From an uncultured Oscillospiraceae bacterium (GTDB lineage Bacteria; Bacillota; Clostridia; Oscillospirales; Oscillospiraceae), in NCBI GenBank assembly GCA_934511545.1, contig CAKSWM010000065.1:1-7849 (forward strand): DNA of 7,849 nucleotides, given 5' to 3'. The notes beneath the pieces were generated by a model, which saw nothing but the letters and a program-made list of their open reading frames with translations, searched no databases and had not been told where the DNA came from. Numbering within the stretch: the first letter of the stretch is position 1; each line of letters starts with the position of its first letter. Shown here piece after piece: positions 1-6,652 of this stretch. A program made the position numbers and the translations under genes.

Positions 1-1335
1 GTATATGCTTTTCTGATCCTCGGGCATCGCCTTGACATATTCGCGCAGAGGCACGAGCTCCTCGTTTTCGGAGGTCCAGAATAGCATGAGATCGACCAGA
101 AGGTTCTTCTTTGCGCCGTATCCGGAGACAAAGCTGTATTTGATCTGGCGGCCGAAGTTTTTCCAGAACTCGTCATAAGTTTCCGGCTCGTCGTTCATGA
201 CGCGCAGAAGCTCAGCCTTTATCTTTTTTTCAAGGTTGCCGGCAATGACGCGGAGCTGGCGGTCATGCTGAAGGAGCTCGCGGGATATGTTCAGGCTCAG
301 GTCCGGACTGTCCACGATACCGCGCACGAACCGGAAGCACTCAGGCAGAAGGTCCGCACACTGCTCCATTATCATAACGCCGGAGCTGTAAAGCTGGAGT
401 CCGGGCTGATAGTCGCGGCTGTAAAAGTCGAAGGGCACCTTTTTCGGCACGAAAAGCATTGCTTTGTAGGAGGTCAGGCCCTCCGCGTTGACGCGGATGA
501 TAGCGGCGGGGTCGTCCGTGTCGTGGAACTTTTCCTTATAGAACGCCTTGCAGTCGTCGTCCGTGACCTCGTTTTTGCTGCGCTGCCAGATGGGGATCAT
601 GCTGTTGATGGTCTGTTCCTCGGTCACGGTAACATATTCGGTCTTGGGCGTTCCGTCCTCGTTCTTTTCGCCGGTCTCCTTTGCCTCGGTTTTTTCGATC
701 TCCATTCTGATCGGCCAGCGGACATAGTCGGAGTATTTCTTTATCAGCTGCTGAAGCTGCCAGGACTCAAGGTATTCGGAGTATTTTTCTTCCTCTCCGT
801 CCGGCTTGATGTGCATGATGACGTCCGTTCCGACGTCCTCTTTTTCACATTCGGTTATGGAATAGCCGTCGGTCCCGGTGCTCTCCCATTTGTATGCCGT
901 GTCGGAGCCATAGGCCCTGGAGATGACCGTGACCTTGTCCGCGACCATGAACGCGGAATAGAAGCCCACGCCGAACTGGCCGATAATGTCGATGTCGTCG
1001 TCCTTAACATCTCCGTCCATCTCGTTTTTGAACTTGAGAGAGCCGCTGCGGGCGATAACGCCGAGGTTCTGATCCATATCGTCCTTGTTCATGCCTATGC
1101 CGTTATCCGAGACGGTGAGCGTCCTCCTGACCTTGTCCGGTGTGACTCGGATACGGAAATCGCTCCGTTCCATGCCGACGCTCTCGTCGGTCAGAGACAG
1201 ATAGCACAGCTTGTCGATAGCGTCGGAGGCGTTGGAGATGATCTCGCGCAGGAATATTTCCTTGTGCGTATAGATCGAGTTGATCATCATGTCCAGCAGA
1301 CGCTTTGACTCTGCCTTAAACTGCTTTTTTGCCAT
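1..1335 (-). CDS. htpG: HtpG, Hsp90-family molecular chaperone (C-terminus cut off by window edge)
   Basis: This is the bacterial Hsp90, a cytoplasmic homodimeric ATP-driven chaperone that remodels client proteins, often with DnaK. The visible 445 residues cover the N-terminal GHKL ATPase domain (about 1-215) and most of the middle domain. ATP-site motifs are intact: LREIISNASDA with the likely catalytic Glu31 and Mg-coordinating Asn35, DNGIGM at 77-82, and GQFGVGFYSAF at 119-129. The middle domain carries the family signature GIVDSPDLSLNISRELLQ. A charged linker rich in Glu and Lys sits between the domains, as is common in clostridial HtpG. Family members are usually about 620-640 residues, so roughly 180-190 residues, including the dimerisation domain, lie outside the window. 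The ATG start is supported by AAAGGA 11 bases upstream. It lies 24 bases downstream of the hydrolase stop, suggesting one transcript. No CIRCE (HrcA) operator is seen upstream. Confidence 0.97.
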   Translation of the reverse strand, partial: MAKKQFKAESKRLLDMMINSIYTHKEIFLREIISNASDAIDKLCYLSLTDESVGMERSDFRIRVTPDKVRRTLTVSDNGIGMNKDDMDQNLGVIARSGSLKFKNEMDGDVKDDDIDIIGQFGVGFYSAFMVADKVTVISRAYGSDTAYKWESTGTDGYSITECEKEDVGTDVIMHIKPDGEEEKYSEYLESWQLQQLIKKYSDYVRWPIRMEIEKTEAKETGEKNEDGTPKTEYVTVTEEQTINSMIPIWQRSKNEVTDDDCKAFYKEKFHDTDDPAAIIRVNAEGLTSYKAMLFVPKKVPFDFYSRDYQPGLQLYSSGVMIMEQCADLLPECFRFVRGIVDSPDLSLNISRELLQHDRQLRVIAGNLEKKIKAELLRVMNDEPETYDEFWKNFGRQIKYSFVSGYGAKKNLLVDLMLFWTSENEELVPLREYVKAMPEDQKSIY

Positions 1336-1359
1336 TATATATCATATCCTTTCGTTTAT

Positions 1360-2055
1360 TTACTGAAGAAGAAAATCCAGCACCGCGGCGTTATAGCTTT
1401 CGGCCTGCTCGAACGGAGTGAAATGCCCGCCCGGAAACCACAGCAGCTGAGAATCTTTTATGCAGCGGTGGAGGTATTCGGTGTGTGAGCGCGTTATCAT
1501 GTCCTTTTCACCGGCCGTTATCAGCGTTTTTGCGTTTATCCGGCCAAGGTCGTGCCTGGTGAGCTTCGGCTCCAGGACCATCAGGTCCAGAAGCTCCTTT
1601 CTGCGGCACGCGTTTTTGGAAAAGGGAGAGGCTATCGTCGCTGCGATCTGGGATATGCGCATCGGCAGATAGAACCGCAGCGCGAGTCCGCCAGGGTCGC
1701 TGTTTGCGCCGGAGAGAATGAGCCTGTCCACCATTTCGGGGTGACGGGATGCGAATATCATCGCTATGTTGCCGCCGTCCGAAAAGCCCAGTATGTTCGC
1801 CTTTTTGACGCCCGCGGCGTCCATAACGGGGACAAGATCCTCAGCCATATCGTAAAGGCTGAGCTTGTCACCGCCGGTGAGCGAACTGCCGTGCCCGCGG
1901 CTGTCGATGGTCATAACGCGGAAATGCTTTGAAAACTCTGCGGTCTGTGCGGAAAAGACGGACATATCCTCTCCGTTTCCGTGGAGAAGGATGAGAGGCT
2001 CACCCGAGCCCGCACTTTCCCAGTGAATAACCGCGCCGCCCGAGGGTGTATCCAT
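1360..2055 (-). CDS. Alpha/beta-fold hydrolase (MhpC-like, substrate unknown)
   Basis: A compact serine hydrolase of the alpha/beta-fold superfamily, probably cytoplasmic since no signal peptide is visible. Numbered from the ATG at 2055 (231 residues), LLHGNGED at 23-30 supplies the oxyanion-hole HGNG, GFSDG at 90-94 is the nucleophile elbow with Ser92, Asp185 in AGEKDM is the likely acid, and His211 in PGGHFTPFEQ completes the triad. The DSRGHGSS segment at 51-58 is also typical. The cap region (about 118-170) is short. Family members include esterases, lactonases and C-C bond hydrolases, and the sequence does not reveal which this is. A GTG at 2064 would add three residues, but the Shine-Dalgarno-like AAAGGGAG ends one base before it, whereas it is 10 bases from the ATG, so I chose the ATG. 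It is the first gene of a likely two-gene leftward operon with htpG. Confidence 0.9.
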   Translation of the reverse strand: MDTPSGGAVIHWESAGSGEPLILLHGNGEDMSVFSAQTAEFSKHFRVMTIDSRGHGSSLTGGDKLSLYDMAEDLVPVMDAAGVKKANILGFSDGGNIAMIFASRHPEMVDRLILSGANSDPGGLALRFYLPMRISQIAATIASPFSKNACRRKELLDLMVLEPKLTRHDLGRINAKTLITAGEKDMITRSHTEYLHRCIKDSQLLWFPGGHFTPFEQAESYNAAVLDFLLQ

Positions 2056-2065
2056 GTGCTGCACG

Positions 2066-2073
2066 CTCCCTTT
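2066..2073 (-). promoter_or_regulatory. Ribosome binding site that decides the hydrolase start
   Basis: On the minus strand the sequence reads AAAGGGAG. One base separates it from the upstream GTG at 2064 and ten bases separate it from the ATG at 2055. The first spacing is too tight for normal initiation, so the ATG is favoured. Confidence 0.6.
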
Positions 2074-2096
2074 GATAATACCGCTTTAACCTTATT

Positions 2097-2124
2097 ATTA
2101 TAGCATCTGTTTATTAAATTTCAA
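2097..2124 (-). promoter_or_regulatory. Sigma-A-type extended -10 promoter for the hydrolase-htpG operon
   Basis: Read on the minus strand, TTGAAA (2124-2119, five of six matches to TTGACA) is followed by a 16-base spacer and a perfect TATAAT (2102-2097), immediately preceded by TGC, which makes an extended -10 element. The predicted transcript would begin near 2090, giving a leader of about 35 bases before the hydrolase ATG. It is the best promoter match in the window. Confidence 0.75.
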
Positions 2125-2172
2125 GTGTGCCGGAGCGCCTTTGAGCAAAAAACGGGGATATAAAAAAGACTA

Positions 2173-2201
2173 TGGAAATTTGTGATGTAATGTGAGATAA
2201 T
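2173..2201 (+). promoter_or_regulatory. Extended -10 promoter for the membrane protein-murT-gatD operon
   Basis: TGGAAA at 2173-2178 (four of six matches to the -35 consensus) is followed 17 bases later by GATAAT at 2196-2201, with TGA directly before it giving an extended -10 element. Transcription would begin near 2208, about 25 bases before the chosen start at 2233. An in-frame ATG at 2200 lies inside this -10 element and so could not be translated from this promoter, which independently supports the downstream start. The 177-base gap between the divergent genes shows no clear operator palindrome. Confidence 0.6.
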
Positions 2202-2218
2202 GACCGGTAAAGAAACGG

Positions 2219-2225
2219 AAAGGGG
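2219..2225 (+). promoter_or_regulatory. Ribosome binding site that decides the membrane-protein start
   Basis: AAAGGGG lies seven bases before the ATG at 2233. The alternative in-frame ATG at 2200 has only a weak GTGAG-like stretch in front of it and overlaps the predicted -10 element. Confidence 0.65.
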
Positions 2226-2232
2226 CGGCAAA

Positions 2233-3075
2233 ATGAAAAGAGAGAAAAAGCGCGCGATCAAAAAGGCCCTGAAAAATTCGCCCTATGCCAGAAATACAAA
2301 AGGCGTTTTTATAGTATACCTGGTGCTCAGATTGATCGTGATAGCGCTTATGGTAATGTCCATAATCGGGAAGAATTACGAGAATACGTTTATCTGCGTA
2401 CTGGTGCTGGTGCTTTTCATGCTCCCCGATTTTGCGGAACGCAAGCTGAAGATAGAGCTTCCGTCCACGCTTGAAATTATCATCCTGCTGTTCATTTTCT
2501 GTGCGGAAATACTGGGAGAGCTCGGCGCATATTTCGTGCGCTTTGCGCATTGGGACACGATACTGCACACGCTCAACGGCTTCGTCTGCGCGGCCTTCGG
2601 CTATGCGCTGGTCGATCTGCTCAACCGCGAGGAGCGCTTTTCAATGAAGCTGGCGCCCATATATCTGGCGATAGTCGCGTTTTGCTTTTCGATGACGATA
2701 GGCGTTATGTGGGAGTTCTTTGAGTTTGCTGCCGACAGACTGCTCGGGTGGGACATGCAGAAGGATACGGTGGTCCACTCGTTTTCCAGCGTCATGCTTG
2801 ATCCGACAAACAGCAATATACCCATAAGGGTGGATAATATAACCGACGTTGCGGTAAACGGCGAGAGTCTCGGACTGGGCGGATACCTGGATATCGGGAT
2901 TTTCGACACGATGGAGGATCTGTTCGTCAACTTTATCGGCGCCGTCACGTTTTCCATTATCGGCTATGTGTCCGCAAGGAAAAAGGAGCCGAGTAAATTT
3001 GCCAGCCGGTTCATACCAACGGTCGCGGAGCCGGAGCCGGAGAAGGAAGAAAACGAAAAGGAGAAGGACGAATGA
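2233..3075 (+). CDS. Polytopic membrane protein co-translated with murT, possibly DUF2238/YjdF-like
   Basis: Function unknown. From the ATG at 2233 the protein has 280 residues. It starts with a strongly basic stretch (about 1-14), then shows about six hydrophobic segments at roughly 25-45, 52-66, 80-100, 112-130, 141-159 and 230-248. A polar loop of about 60 residues (168-228) precedes the last segment, and the tail from about 250 is rich in Glu, Lys and Pro. Polar residues cluster in or beside the membrane: DTILHTLNGF at 108-117, WEFFEF at 160-165 and DTMEDL at 225-230. That spacing of His, Asp and Glu resembles the DUF2238 (YjdF-like) family of uncharacterised inner-membrane proteins. This is my recognition only and could be wrong. 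The last codons overlap the murT start in ATGA, so the two genes are probably translationally coupled and may share a cell-envelope role. It is probably the first gene of the operon. Confidence 0.85.
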   Translation: MKREKKRAIKKALKNSPYARNTKGVFIVYLVLRLIVIALMVMSIIGKNYENTFICVLVLVLFMLPDFAERKLKIELPSTLEIIILLFIFCAEILGELGAYFVRFAHWDTILHTLNGFVCAAFGYALVDLLNREERFSMKLAPIYLAIVAFCFSMTIGVMWEFFEFAADRLLGWDMQKDTVVHSFSSVMLDPTNSNIPIRVDNITDVAVNGESLGLGGYLDIGIFDTMEDLFVNFIGAVTFSIIGYVSARKKEPSKFASRFIPTVAEPEPEKEENEKEKDE

Positions 3076-4442
3076 AACTGAGGGTGTTTGCGGCGGTCGC
3101 GGCGTGCAGATTCACGCGCTGGCTGCTGCGCGTAACGGGAAGAGGCGGGACCGCTCTGCCCGGAAAGGTCGCGCTGAAGCTCTGTCCGGGACTTCTGGGA
3201 TATCTGGCTAAGGACGTCAAAACGGTGGCCGTCACAGGTACAAACGGCAAGACAACGAGCGCGCGAATGATCGAACAGGCCTTTTCAAACGCCGGAATGA
3301 GCTATTTTGCAAATCGTTCGGGTTCGAACCTGATACAGGGGATAACGGCTGAGTTTGCCGCCAATTCCACGCTGACGGGCAAGAATAAAAAGGAATATGC
3401 CGTTATCGAATGCGACGAGGCTGCGTGCATGAAGGTCCTTGGTTTTCTCCGGCCGAAAGTCATTGTTGTGACGAATATCTTCCGCGACCAGCTTGACCGC
3501 TTCGGAGAGGTGACCACCACGCTGGGCGATATAAAGCTCGGCATTTCCCACACGCCGGATACGGTCATGTGCCTGAATGCGGACTGTTCGCTGACGGCCT
3601 CCCTTGCCGGAGACCTGCCGAACAAATGCGTGTTTTACGGGGTGAACGTTCCGATATACAAGCACGAGATATCCGAGGTGTCGGATGCACAGAACTGCAT
3701 TCGCTGCAAGGCGGAATATGAATATGACTGGCGGACATACGGACATCTCGGCGGCTTCAGATGCCCGGAGTGCGGCTATCACAGGCCCGACGCACAGGTC
3801 GCCGTGACGAAGATAATCGAGCTGACCGCGGACAGCAGTACTGTTGAGATGGATGTTTTCGGCCAGAGTGTTACGGCGAGGATCAATCTGCCTGCCGGCT
3901 ACAATATATACAATGCCGCGGGAGCAACGGCGGCGCTGCTGCAAATGGGCTTCGGCGTATCCGACGCCGTGCAGGCGCTGGCGGGTTTTGAGTGCGGCTT
4001 CGGACGAATGGAGGCATTCCGCAAGGACGGCTGTGATACACGCATGATACTCGTAAAGAATCCCGCGGGCTGCAACCAGGTGCTGAGCTTTCTGTGCGAG
4101 ATAGACGAGCCGTCGCTTTTCGTAGTATGTCTCAACGACAAAACGGCGGACGGCACCGACATTTCGTGGATATGGGATGCCGAGTTTGAAAAGCTGTGCA
4201 CGCTCGGGGACAAGCTTACGGGAGTTCTCGTCAGCGGCATACGGCGCGGCGATATGGTCATGCGGCTGAAATACGCCGGACTGCCCGCCGAAAAGGTACG
4301 TGTCATAGCCGACTACGGCGAACTGCTGGACGCGATGTGCGCAAAACCGCAGAAGGTTTTCGTAATGCCTACCTATACCGCCATGCTTGACCTGCGCGCA
4401 AGGCTCAGCCAGGCCACAGGCGGAAGTAAATTCTGGGAATAA
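3072..4442 (+). CDS. murT: MurT, ligase subunit of lipid II isoglutaminyl synthase
   Basis: MurT is the Mur-ligase-like subunit of the MurT/GatD complex. It activates the alpha-carboxyl of D-isoglutamate in lipid II with ATP and uses ammonia from GatD to form D-isoglutamine, on the cytoplasmic face of the membrane. The 456 residues contain the Mur ligase P-loop TGTNGKTT at 55-62, the central ligase domain with VVTNIFRDQLDRFGE, and a four-cysteine zinc-ribbon insertion (Cys209, Cys212, Cys231, Cys234) that is characteristic of MurT and absent from MurC-F. The C-terminal domain (DUF1727 type) includes VKNPAGCNQVL and the DGTDISWIWD segment at 360-369. An aspartate in this region of known MurT proteins completes the catalytic triad of GatD, and the acidic residues here are the candidates. 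Length fits the family (about 440-460). The start overlaps the preceding gene by four bases, with AAGGAG at 3058-3063 eight bases upstream. Confidence 0.96.
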   Translation: MKLRVFAAVAACRFTRWLLRVTGRGGTALPGKVALKLCPGLLGYLAKDVKTVAVTGTNGKTTSARMIEQAFSNAGMSYFANRSGSNLIQGITAEFAANSTLTGKNKKEYAVIECDEAACMKVLGFLRPKVIVVTNIFRDQLDRFGEVTTTLGDIKLGISHTPDTVMCLNADCSLTASLAGDLPNKCVFYGVNVPIYKHEISEVSDAQNCIRCKAEYEYDWRTYGHLGGFRCPECGYHRPDAQVAVTKIIELTADSSTVEMDVFGQSVTARINLPAGYNIYNAAGATAALLQMGFGVSDAVQALAGFECGFGRMEAFRKDGCDTRMILVKNPAGCNQVLSFLCEIDEPSLFVVCLNDKTADGTDISWIWDAEFEKLCTLGDKLTGVLVSGIRRGDMVMRLKYAGLPAEKVRVIADYGELLDAMCAKPQKVFVMPTYTAMLDLRARLSQATGGSKFWE

Positions 4443-4447
4443 GGAAG
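4443..4447 (+). promoter_or_regulatory. Unusually distant ribosome binding site of gatD
   Basis: GGAAG directly follows the murT stop but is 16 bases from the gatD ATG at 4464, well beyond the usual 5-10. No in-frame start codon lies between the murT stop and that ATG, and the N-terminal ICHLYPDLLNLYGDRGN matches the family start, so the ATG itself is not in doubt. Initiation may be weak or depend on ribosomes finishing murT. Confidence 0.45.
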
Positions 4448-4463
4448 TTATCAAAAGCTCATC

Positions 4464-5195
4464 ATGGGAATCAGGATTTGTCATCTGTATCCCGATCTGC
4501 TGAATCTCTACGGGGATCGGGGAAATATAATATGTATGAAAAAACGGCTCGAGTGGCGCGGTATCGAATGCAGCGTGACGGAGCTTCCGCTCGGCGAGAA
4601 GGCAGAGCTTTCGCAGTTTGATCTGTTCTTTATCGGCGGCGGACAGGATTTCGAGCAGGAGGTCCTGCTTGAGGATCTCGCGCGCGGAAAGGCGCAGGAG
4701 ATAAAGGCCGCGGTAAACGACGGCAAGACCTTTCTTGCCATCTGCGGAGGATACCAGATGCTCGGCGAGTATTATGAAACGTGGGACGGCGTGCGCTGCG
4801 GTTTTATCGGAGTGCTGGATCTTTACACCGTCGGGTCAAAGACGCGCATGATAGGAAACTTCATGTATGAGTGTCCGCCGGAAAACGGCGGATGCACGGT
4901 TGTCGGGTTTGAGAACCACAGCGGAAAGACCCGCCTCGGCCCCGGACTGCAGCCGCTGGGCAGGATCGTCTCCGGCTTCGGCAACAATGGGGAGGACGGA
5001 ACGGAGGGCGTGCGCTTCAATAATGTGTTCGGCACATACAGCCATGGACCCGTTCTGCCGAAGAATCCGCAGCTGTGTGATTTCATACTCAGCACCGCTC
5101 TCGAACGCAAGGGCGAGCGGGCGGAGCTCGAACCGCTGGACGATTCGCTTGAAAACTCAGCGCACGAAGTAATGGCGGCAAAAATGAGAAAATAG
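4464..5195 (+). CDS. gatD: GatD, glutamine amidotransferase subunit of lipid II isoglutaminyl synthase
   Basis: GatD hydrolyses glutamine and channels the ammonia to MurT for amidation of D-glutamate in lipid II. It is a class I (CobB/CobQ-like) glutaminase of 243 residues, the normal length. The N-terminus ICHLYPDLLNLYGDRGN is the family signature. FFIGGGQDFEQ at 55-65 precedes the nucleophile elbow AICGGYQMLG with Cys94, and GTYSHGP holds the catalytic His194. Arg128 in SKTRMIGN corresponds in position to the arginine reported to bind substrate glutamine in the Staphylococcus aureus protein (from memory). No acid completing a Cys-His-Glu triad is obvious next to His194, in keeping with the model in which MurT supplies the third residue. 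The gene follows murT by 21 bases in the same operon. There is no convincing terminator after it, so transcription may continue into trkA. Confidence 0.96.
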   Translation: MGIRICHLYPDLLNLYGDRGNIICMKKRLEWRGIECSVTELPLGEKAELSQFDLFFIGGGQDFEQEVLLEDLARGKAQEIKAAVNDGKTFLAICGGYQMLGEYYETWDGVRCGFIGVLDLYTVGSKTRMIGNFMYECPPENGGCTVVGFENHSGKTRLGPGLQPLGRIVSGFGNNGEDGTEGVRFNNVFGTYSHGPVLPKNPQLCDFILSTALERKGERAELEPLDDSLENSAHEVMAAKMRK

Positions 5196-5198
5196 AGC

Positions 5199-5227
5199 TG
5201 TAAAAACGGGAACCGCCGTGCTATAAT
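5199..5227 (+). promoter_or_regulatory. Extended -10 promoter for trkA-trkH
   Basis: A perfect TATAAT at 5222-5227 is preceded by TGC, forming an extended -10 element. The -35 region at the 17-base spacing (TGTAAA, 5199-5204) matches only three of six positions, which is tolerable for extended -10 promoters. It lies in the 87-base gap between gatD and trkA and would give a leader of about 50 bases. It implies that the potassium-uptake genes can be expressed independently of the murT-gatD transcript. Confidence 0.7.
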
Positions 5228-5254
5228 ACTTTCGCAAAAAATCGCATGGCGGGA

Positions 5255-5270
5255 GCAGCCGGCTGGCTGC
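5255..5270 (+). other. Small GC-rich hairpin in the trkA leader
   Basis: GCAGCC (5255-5260) and GGCTGC (5265-5270) are perfect inverted repeats around a four-base GGCT loop, extendable by two G-C pairs across a bulged A. The hairpin ends two bases before the ribosome binding site GGGAGG (5273-5278), which is four bases from the trkA ATG. There is no following T-run, so it is not a terminator. A role in mRNA stability or translational control is possible but unproven. Confidence 0.4.
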
Positions 5271-5282
5271 CCGGGAGGAAAC

Positions 5283-6641
5283 ATGAAAATCATCATTGTC
5301 GGAATTGGCAAAGCCGGAATGGCTCTTACGGAACAGCTGGCAAGAGATCATGACGTCACCGTCGTAGACACGAACCATGAGCTTGTAACAAGCGTCGTCA
5401 ATATACACGATGTTATGGGCATCTGCGGAAACGGAGGCTGCTATTCCGTTCTGGACGAGGCGGGCGCGGGAAACGCCGACCTGCTGATCGCAACGACCTC
5501 CAGCGACGAGATAAATATCCTGACCTGTCTTGTTGCAAAAAAGATCGGTGTTGGGCATATTATCGCCAGGATAAGAAACCCGGAGTATGAAAAGCAGCTG
5601 CGATTCATGCGCGACGAGCTGGGGCTGTCGATGATAATCAACCCCGAAAAGGTAACGGCGCGCGAGATCGCGCGAATACTCCGGTTCCCGAACGCGGTCA
5701 AGCTTGAAAGCTTTTCTAAGGGAAGGCTGGAGCTTGTCGAGTTCCGCATAGGTACAGGCAGCTCGCTCAACGGTATGCCGCTCACCTCGCTTTACCGCAG
5801 CCTGCGTGCCCGCGTTCTGATCTGCGTCGTGGACAGGGCGGGGGAGACCATTATCCCCAGCGGCGATACGGTGCTCCAGACCGGCGACAGGATATACCTG
5901 ACCGCAACGGCTCATGAGCTGGAGCTGTTTTTCCGTCACCTTGGCATATTCAAGGGAAAGGCACAGACCGTTATGATAATCGGAGCCAGCAAAATGTGCT
6001 ATTACCTTGCAAATGAACTGATAAGCATGGGCATGTCTGTCAAGATCGTGGACAGAGACGAGCGAAAGTGCCGCGAGATGGGCGAGCGGCTGAAAAAGGC
6101 CATGGTCATCAAAGGCGACGGAACAGATAACGAGCTGCTTCGTGAGGAAGGACTGTGTGACACTGACGCATTCGTCGCGATAACCAGCATGGACGAGGCC
6201 AATATCCTTATGGCGATGAGTGCGGCGAGAAGCGGCGCGTGCAAGGTCGTTGCAAAGATAAACCGCCGTTCGCTGGTCGATCTTGTGTCCGATGAGCACA
6301 TGATAGACAGTATTGTATCGGCCGGTTCGGTAACGGCGGAGCTGATAGTGCAGTACATAAGGGCGATGCAGAATGCCTCCGGCAGCCATGTCAAGACGCT
6401 GCACCGCATCGCAAACGGCAAGGCCGAGGCGTTGGAGTTCGGCGTGACAAAAGATATGCCGTTTATCGGGAGACCGCTTGCAGAGCTGCCGCTGAAGGGA
6501 AAGATACTTATCGCGGGAATAGTCCGGCACAACGGAGAGATCATCATCCCGTCCGGGCGCGATGTTCTACTTGAAGGGGACGACGTTATCATCGTCACGA
6601 CGAGGACTTCGCTCCATGACCTGAAGGACATTCTCGAATAG
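5283..6641 (+). CDS. trkA: TrkA, NAD-binding regulatory subunit of Trk potassium uptake
   Basis: TrkA is the cytoplasmic ring subunit that binds nucleotides and gates the TrkH potassium channel. The 452 residues show the classic duplicated arrangement: RCK_N (about 1-125), RCK_C (about 140-222), RCK_N (about 230-350) and RCK_C (about 370-452), the normal length. The first Rossmann fold is canonical, with GIGKAG at 7-12 and the ribose-binding Asp29 ending strand two. The second retains Asp257 and a GDGTDNELL segment but has GASKMC at 234-239 in place of GxGxxG, so nucleotide binding in the second half may differ. RCK_C domains of some Bacillota potassium transporters bind cyclic di-AMP. That is known for the family and not readable here. 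The ATG follows GGGAGG by four bases. trkH follows 11 bases after the stop, so the two are almost certainly co-transcribed. Confidence 0.96.
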   Translation: MKIIIVGIGKAGMALTEQLARDHDVTVVDTNHELVTSVVNIHDVMGICGNGGCYSVLDEAGAGNADLLIATTSSDEINILTCLVAKKIGVGHIIARIRNPEYEKQLRFMRDELGLSMIINPEKVTAREIARILRFPNAVKLESFSKGRLELVEFRIGTGSSLNGMPLTSLYRSLRARVLICVVDRAGETIIPSGDTVLQTGDRIYLTATAHELELFFRHLGIFKGKAQTVMIIGASKMCYYLANELISMGMSVKIVDRDERKCREMGERLKKAMVIKGDGTDNELLREEGLCDTDAFVAITSMDEANILMAMSAARSGACKVVAKINRRSLVDLVSDEHMIDSIVSAGSVTAELIVQYIRAMQNASGSHVKTLHRIANGKAEALEFGVTKDMPFIGRPLAELPLKGKILIAGIVRHNGEIIIPSGRDVLLEGDDVIIVTTRTSLHDLKDILE

Positions 6642-6645
6642 GAGG
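6641..6645 (+). promoter_or_regulatory. Ribosome binding site that selects the GTG start of trkH
   Basis: GGAGG begins on the last base of the trkA TAG stop and is seven bases from the GTG at 6653, an ideal spacing. The next in-frame ATG at 6665 would be 19 bases away, so the GTG is preferred. Confidence 0.7.
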
Positions 6646-6652
6646 CCGCCGC

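Noticed and set aside
265..1308. A 347-codon open frame on the plus strand within htpG
   Set aside because: It is codon-aligned and antisense to HtpG, which carries every Hsp90 ATP-site motif. The antisense product resembles nothing known.
1552..1932. A 126-codon plus-strand frame within the hydrolase gene
   Set aside because: It is again in exact antisense register with a clear alpha/beta hydrolase and has no supporting ribosome binding site or motif.
2125..2172. A search for an operator or CIRCE-like inverted repeat between the divergent promoters
   Set aside because: I found no convincing palindrome or repeated half-site, and nothing resembling the CIRCE element TTAGCACTC-N9-GAGTGCTAA.
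2200..2232. An upstream ATG that would lengthen the membrane protein by 11 residues
   Set aside because: It overlaps the predicted -10 element and lacks a good ribosome binding site. The ATG at 2233 has AAAGGGG at seven bases.
3285..4484. A 399-codon open frame antisense to murT
   Set aside because: Same register effect as for trkA. The sense frame has the P-loop, the zinc cysteines and the C-terminal MurT motifs.
5206..5220. A possible terminator after gatD (ACGG and CCGT half-sites)
   Set aside because: The stem is only about four base pairs and no T-run follows, so it does not qualify as an intrinsic terminator.
5157..6530. A 457-codon open frame antisense to trkA, as long as trkA itself
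   Set aside because: It lies in exact codon register with trkA, so it stays open simply because trkA rarely uses TTA, CTA or TCA. Its translation is not recognisable, whereas trkA shows all family motifs.
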